A stretch of DNA of 22,615 nt, taken from positions 1 through 22,615 of IMG/VR virus record IMGVR_UViG_3300035145_001929. One strand, written 5' to 3'. The stretch is from a virus. Shown in pieces: positions 20,301 through 22,615 of this stretch. The position numbers were made by a program, and so were the translations under genes. Positions within the stretch are counted from its first letter, which is position 1. Every line of letters begins with the position of its first letter. A model generated the notes under the pieces. The model saw nothing but the letters and a program-made list of their open reading frames with translations. It did no database searches and was not told where the DNA came from.

Positions 20301-22615
20301 ACTATTCAGGTGCAGTAAGTGGACAAGAAACACAAACTGCTGACGCAATTAACTATCTAAAAACAATTGGTGCGGCAGTTGTAAGCAAGACAGCATTTGC
20401 AGACAGTAGACAAAGTACTGAAACACAAAATACATCAGCATCAGTTACAGCAGAGGCTAATGCACAAACAAATCATGATGCTCTTGTAGACTGTGTCAAA
20501 TTTGCATTTGATACAAATTATAACCCACCTAAGTCAAACGAAGATATTGATGTGTTCATGATGAACGATTCAAACAGAATCATGAACGTAACACACCAAG
20601 GACACGGAGGCTTTGCACAGGTACTTGATCCAGATGGACAGATTCTAATTAAATCTCCATATGTACAGGTTTGTGGATCATTCTCTAAGAGTGTAAACAA
20701 ACAAGCATTCAGAGGTGGAATGTATATTGATGCATTTACATCTAATTTAACAATGACTGTTAACAGCAAAGATGATGCTTTTACATTAAACGTATCAAGT
20801 TCAGCAGGTTCAGGACTAAGACAAAGACGTCCGCAAACACCTTGTCCATTCTTTATTGACGGAGTACGTTATCAAGTTGATGCTGTTACAAATTATGACC
20901 AAGCGGCAGGTACTGCCACACTATTCTTGAATCCAACTTCAGGTGGTGGAGCAGGTTTCCAATTTGCTGACAACACTGATATTGTATTACAAAGTGCAGG
21001 TAATACTTCTATGTTGGCAAACGACTATACACAGGTTAACGATTTAGGTTATGGTATTGTTGTTAACAATGGCGCACTAACAGAACAAGTTAGTACATTC
21101 TCATATTACTGTCATGCGGCATACATGGCAAATAATGGTTCACAGATTAGATCACTAAACGGATCTAATTCAAATGGTAACTACGGACTTGTATCAGCAG
21201 GTTCTGATCCTAATGAAGTAATTGATCAAATCACATTGCTTGAGCCAATGGTACAGACTGCAAGAGTATTTGACAATGGTTCAGATGCTATCAACGTTGC
21301 AGGTAAGAATATCGTTTATGTTTACGATACAGGTACAGTTCCAACAAATATTTCAGAAATTGAAATAGATCACGGTGGTTCAGACGGCACTGTAAGATAT
21401 GAAGTTGCAAGTATTCAAGCAACTACGTTTACAGCGGCAAGTTCAACAAGAAGCAATATAGTTTACAAATTAAACATCAGTGGTAATGATGGATTAGCGG
21501 CATCACTTTCAAACAATGACAAAGTTATAATCAGAGCATTACAAAACTTTATTTTTGATAACCTTGAAACCACAGCAGTAATTAGACCATCAACTGCTAT
21601 TGTGTTTGACGAACAAGATGACTTTACATACAGAACTATTGCTTTTGGTAGTGCAAACAGTATAGGTACTGCACTGTCAGGACCTAATCAACAGTTGGTT
21701 ACATTTGATTCTAATTACGATTACATCAGAATGGTTGTTAACCAAACAAACGTTACAGGTACTGCGTTTGCAGGCTCAGGTACAACACATGGTGCTACTG
21801 TTGGTGATACGGCTATTGCTATTGATACAATTACAGAACAAACAGAAATCAACAGACTTAACAATGGAGACATGATCTTTGGTTGGAAAGGTAAAACACA
21901 TAGGGTTTTAAGTTATGCACAAAAAACTGGATTTGCTATTATCACAATTGAAGATGTGACTAACATCAACACAGCAAGTTTAGGTGATGCAGTTGTAGCC
22001 AGTGGTTTACAAGAATCAGTACAAAGTTCGGACGCAGTTACTTTACGTGTTGGTTTGAACAATAACGAAAACGCAGGACTTACTGTAAACATTTCAGTAT
22101 GTAGAGCAACTGGACATGACTTTAACGACATCGGTACAGGTGGATTTAACAGTTCAAACTATCCAAGTAAAATTTATGGTGCTCCACAAGAGGCTGTACA
22201 AGCACACGAAGTACAAGAACGTGACAAAGGTAGAGTATTCTATGTAAGTACGGACCAAGATGGTTTCTTCCGTGTAGGTAGATTCTTTACAGTTGACCAA
22301 GGTACAGGTCGAGTTACATTTGCGGCAAGTATTGCATTAAGTAACTTAGATGGTATTGGATTTAAACGTGGGGTTGTTATTACAGAATTTTCATCAGATG
22401 ATGGAATGACAGATAATGCAGTTGACTCAGCACCAACTGAATCGGCAGTAAGAGGTTATGTAAACAGAAGACTTGGTGTTGATGAAAACTCACAATCAGT
22501 TTCAAACTTAATTGGCTCAGGTTTCTTAGCACTTGATGGATCAACTTCTCCAAGTGCAAACATCAGTATGTCCAATAACAACATTACTGCATTAGGTGAT
22601 CCTGGTAATCCATTT
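17378..22615 (+). CDS. Giant repeat-containing virion/tail-fibre protein, 5' part
   Basis: The frame is open for 1746 codons and runs off the right edge. ATG 17378 follows TTAGGA by 7 nt. The N-terminus (VVNIGVEGNDATGDSIRDAF, then KVNENFSELYA) and LSDTPDTLGANKIPVSDD are hallmarks of marine T4-like virion fibre proteins. Three copies of a helical repeat with 'INATYP..Y..AxCxRDxG.I.DGL..DL' follow at about residues 423-507, 730-817 and 912-990. Beta-rich linkers and a late module with VFYVSTDQDGFFRVGRFFTV and GVVITEFSSDDGM come next. It is probably a large baseplate-attached or whisker-like fibre. Expression is likely driven by the promoter at 17033. Confidence 0.85.
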   Translation, partial: MPKKVVNIGVEGNDATGDSIRDAFSKVNENFSELYAVFGQGGTIRFTALSDTPDTLGANKIPVSDDTGSQLLMKNVVGGPGILIDNTDPAELVITNSGGQIRQDLQPELGGHLDGSGNFTLGNIATPSDQVATDFNTTHSTSITVNDLVADKKYNDAAYQKRFIANRMRSEPADASEYTLAIGSFINNNLIIAGHGYDHNVNGTPFKYGVTGGSAAPELTDQTVYYVRYVNSNQFSLHPTQADALAGTNKISANQGASGNPGGTHTLTDNEYNSALYGTWLSTEALPRSATVRRQGDDMTGPLYLHDHPGNLAGSGTPNDVDDLQAASKFYVDNSSFTSIVDLYVRTNGDDTQQFSPVGKEGRSLQFAYKTIGKACEKAEELVETAPLEPGAYTQTVTYNDGAANSTLAVDSVTSAHADGIPAKNLLLENLDFIKKEIVQYINATYPNLQYNQATCERDMGLITQGLAIDIENGLNANFHSIQAGKRYFSSVSGQIARKTQLTETLAGINYGKDIINTILQNGTVTPVRNTDGISQVIDTNQTVTSTVRNAVLAKIDITTNIIQNGLGVLDNTALVEGSTHTFNITNGGQGYVDQGQTGNVDILPGKILRGRSSKALGRIVRYTRGANQDELRVFLIEPKQFLLGEELEFGNQTNTTQICIHVESGIFEEDYPIKLPANCSIKGTDFRRCLIRPKKRGSQSKWVNTYFFRDAEFDGLDLLPTGNPGAVDLISKNKEFIKDETIAWISAQIAGGTGIWSGFTYNEAKCERDTGIIIDGIIHDLKYNGNAKTYLNAGRYYEGTQSLINGQEQQTAAALNQTKTIVTDYILTQAPYTALQSVTTQYTDSDSQAEAGTATKVGTLMDSIVTVINNGLTQMPDLVDPRYGYHYTQDPTRATNIGSDGANNPGNFPNAAKLIELNKDFIIEELIAYINATYPSLTYSEAKCRRDTGFIVDGLVKDLKVGGRAESLANQTAYYSGAVSGQETQTADAINYLKTIGAAVVSKTAFADSRQSTETQNTSASVTAEANAQTNHDALVDCVKFAFDTNYNPPKSNEDIDVFMMNDSNRIMNVTHQGHGGFAQVLDPDGQILIKSPYVQVCGSFSKSVNKQAFRGGMYIDAFTSNLTMTVNSKDDAFTLNVSSSAGSGLRQRRPQTPCPFFIDGVRYQVDAVTNYDQAAGTATLFLNPTSGGGAGFQFADNTDIVLQSAGNTSMLANDYTQVNDLGYGIVVNNGALTEQVSTFSYYCHAAYMANNGSQIRSLNGSNSNGNYGLVSAGSDPNEVIDQITLLEPMVQTARVFDNGSDAINVAGKNIVYVYDTGTVPTNISEIEIDHGGSDGTVRYEVASIQATTFTAASSTRSNIVYKLNISGNDGLAASLSNNDKVIIRALQNFIFDNLETTAVIRPSTAIVFDEQDDFTYRTIAFGSANSIGTALSGPNQQLVTFDSNYDYIRMVVNQTNVTGTAFAGSGTTHGATVGDTAIAIDTITEQTEINRLNNGDMIFGWKGKTHRVLSYAQKTGFAIITIEDVTNINTASLGDAVVASGLQESVQSSDAVTLRVGLNNNENAGLTVNISVCRATGHDFNDIGTGGFNSSNYPSKIYGAPQEAVQAHEVQERDKGRVFYVSTDQDGFFRVGRFFTVDQGTGRVTFAASIALSNLDGIGFKRGVVITEFSSDDGMTDNAVDSAPTESAVRGYVNRRLGVDENSQSVSNLIGSGFLALDGSTSPSANISMSNNNITALGDPGNPF
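18644..20350 (+). repeat. Three repeated helical domains in the giant virion gene
   Basis: Copies start at 18644, 19565 and 20111. Each encodes an '(L)DFI-KE-I-YINATYP' type helix, then Y-x(2)-A-x-C-x-R-D-x-G with an invariant Cys, then DG-x(3)-DL-x(3)-G and an aromatic 'YY/YF' helix. The first and second copies are farther apart than the second and third. The second copy has a variant helix end (WISAQIAGGTGIW). Confidence 0.8.

Noticed and set aside
1-22615. CRISPR arrays, insertion sequences, integrase or attachment sites
   Set aside because: No regularly spaced repeats, transposase or integrase motifs, or flanking repeats were seen on either strand.

Overview
This window looks like part of the genome of a marine T4-like myovirus, either a pelagimyophage or a cyanomyophage relative. 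The evidence is AT-rich DNA, tightly packed genes with overlapping start and stop codons, many tiny membrane proteins, and a T4-type ATP-dependent DNA ligase. It also has a phage tRNA, very large repeat-built tail-fibre or virion proteins, and metabolic genes typical of marine phages (peroxiredoxin, Cu/Zn superoxide dismutase, IscA-type Fe-S protein, QueD-like enzyme, UV endonuclease, 2OG oxygenase, glycosyltransferase). No photosynthesis genes are present, so a heterotroph such as SAR11 is a reasonable but unproven host. No stretch longer than about 110 bases lacks a gene or RNA.

Layout. Positions 1-1062 hold the end of a peroxiredoxin gene, a degenerate 2OG-oxygenase-like gene and a small membrane protein. 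Positions 1089-1497 form a self-contained unit: promoter, leader hairpin, HTH protein and intrinsic terminator. A tRNA-Arg(GCG) follows, then two small genes. Positions 2008-4787 hold DNA ligase and a chain of seven small, mostly overlapping genes, at least four of them membrane proteins. Positions 4808-7604 carry a 434-aa basic protein of unknown function, a fibre-like structural protein and a two-TM coiled-coil protein. Positions 7594-12175 are a minus-strand cassette: a 1075-aa tail fibre, a 394-aa probable adhesin and a 52-aa protein. Positions 12219-17368 return mainly to the plus strand: a GNG-motif protein, 2OG oxygenase, QueD-like enzyme, DxD glycosyltransferase, UvsE, SodC and small proteins. 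A minus-strand zinc-ribbon gene and an IscA-like gene fire divergently from each other. From 17378 a giant repeat-containing virion protein runs off the right edge.

Regulation. Two promoter classes are visible. One is sigma70-like, TTGACA/T with a 16-17 nt spacer and TATAAT or TATATT, upstream of the HTH gene, tRNA, ligase, the 434-aa gene, queD, uvsE and inside the end of uvsE ahead of sodC. The other is a T4-late-like ATAAATA box. I found that box six times by eye, always just upstream of a gene on the correct strand. In four of the six it sits exactly 5 nt before the ATG, which places the expected +1 on the start codon and predicts leaderless mRNAs. This is the most unusual signal in the window.

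How the genes may work together (inference): ligase, UvsE and probably the HTH protein belong to DNA metabolism and control. Peroxiredoxin, SodC and IscA form a redox and Fe-S group. The oxygenase, QueD-like enzyme, glycosyltransferase and GNG-motif protein lie beside the fibre genes and may modify virion, surface or nucleotide substrates.
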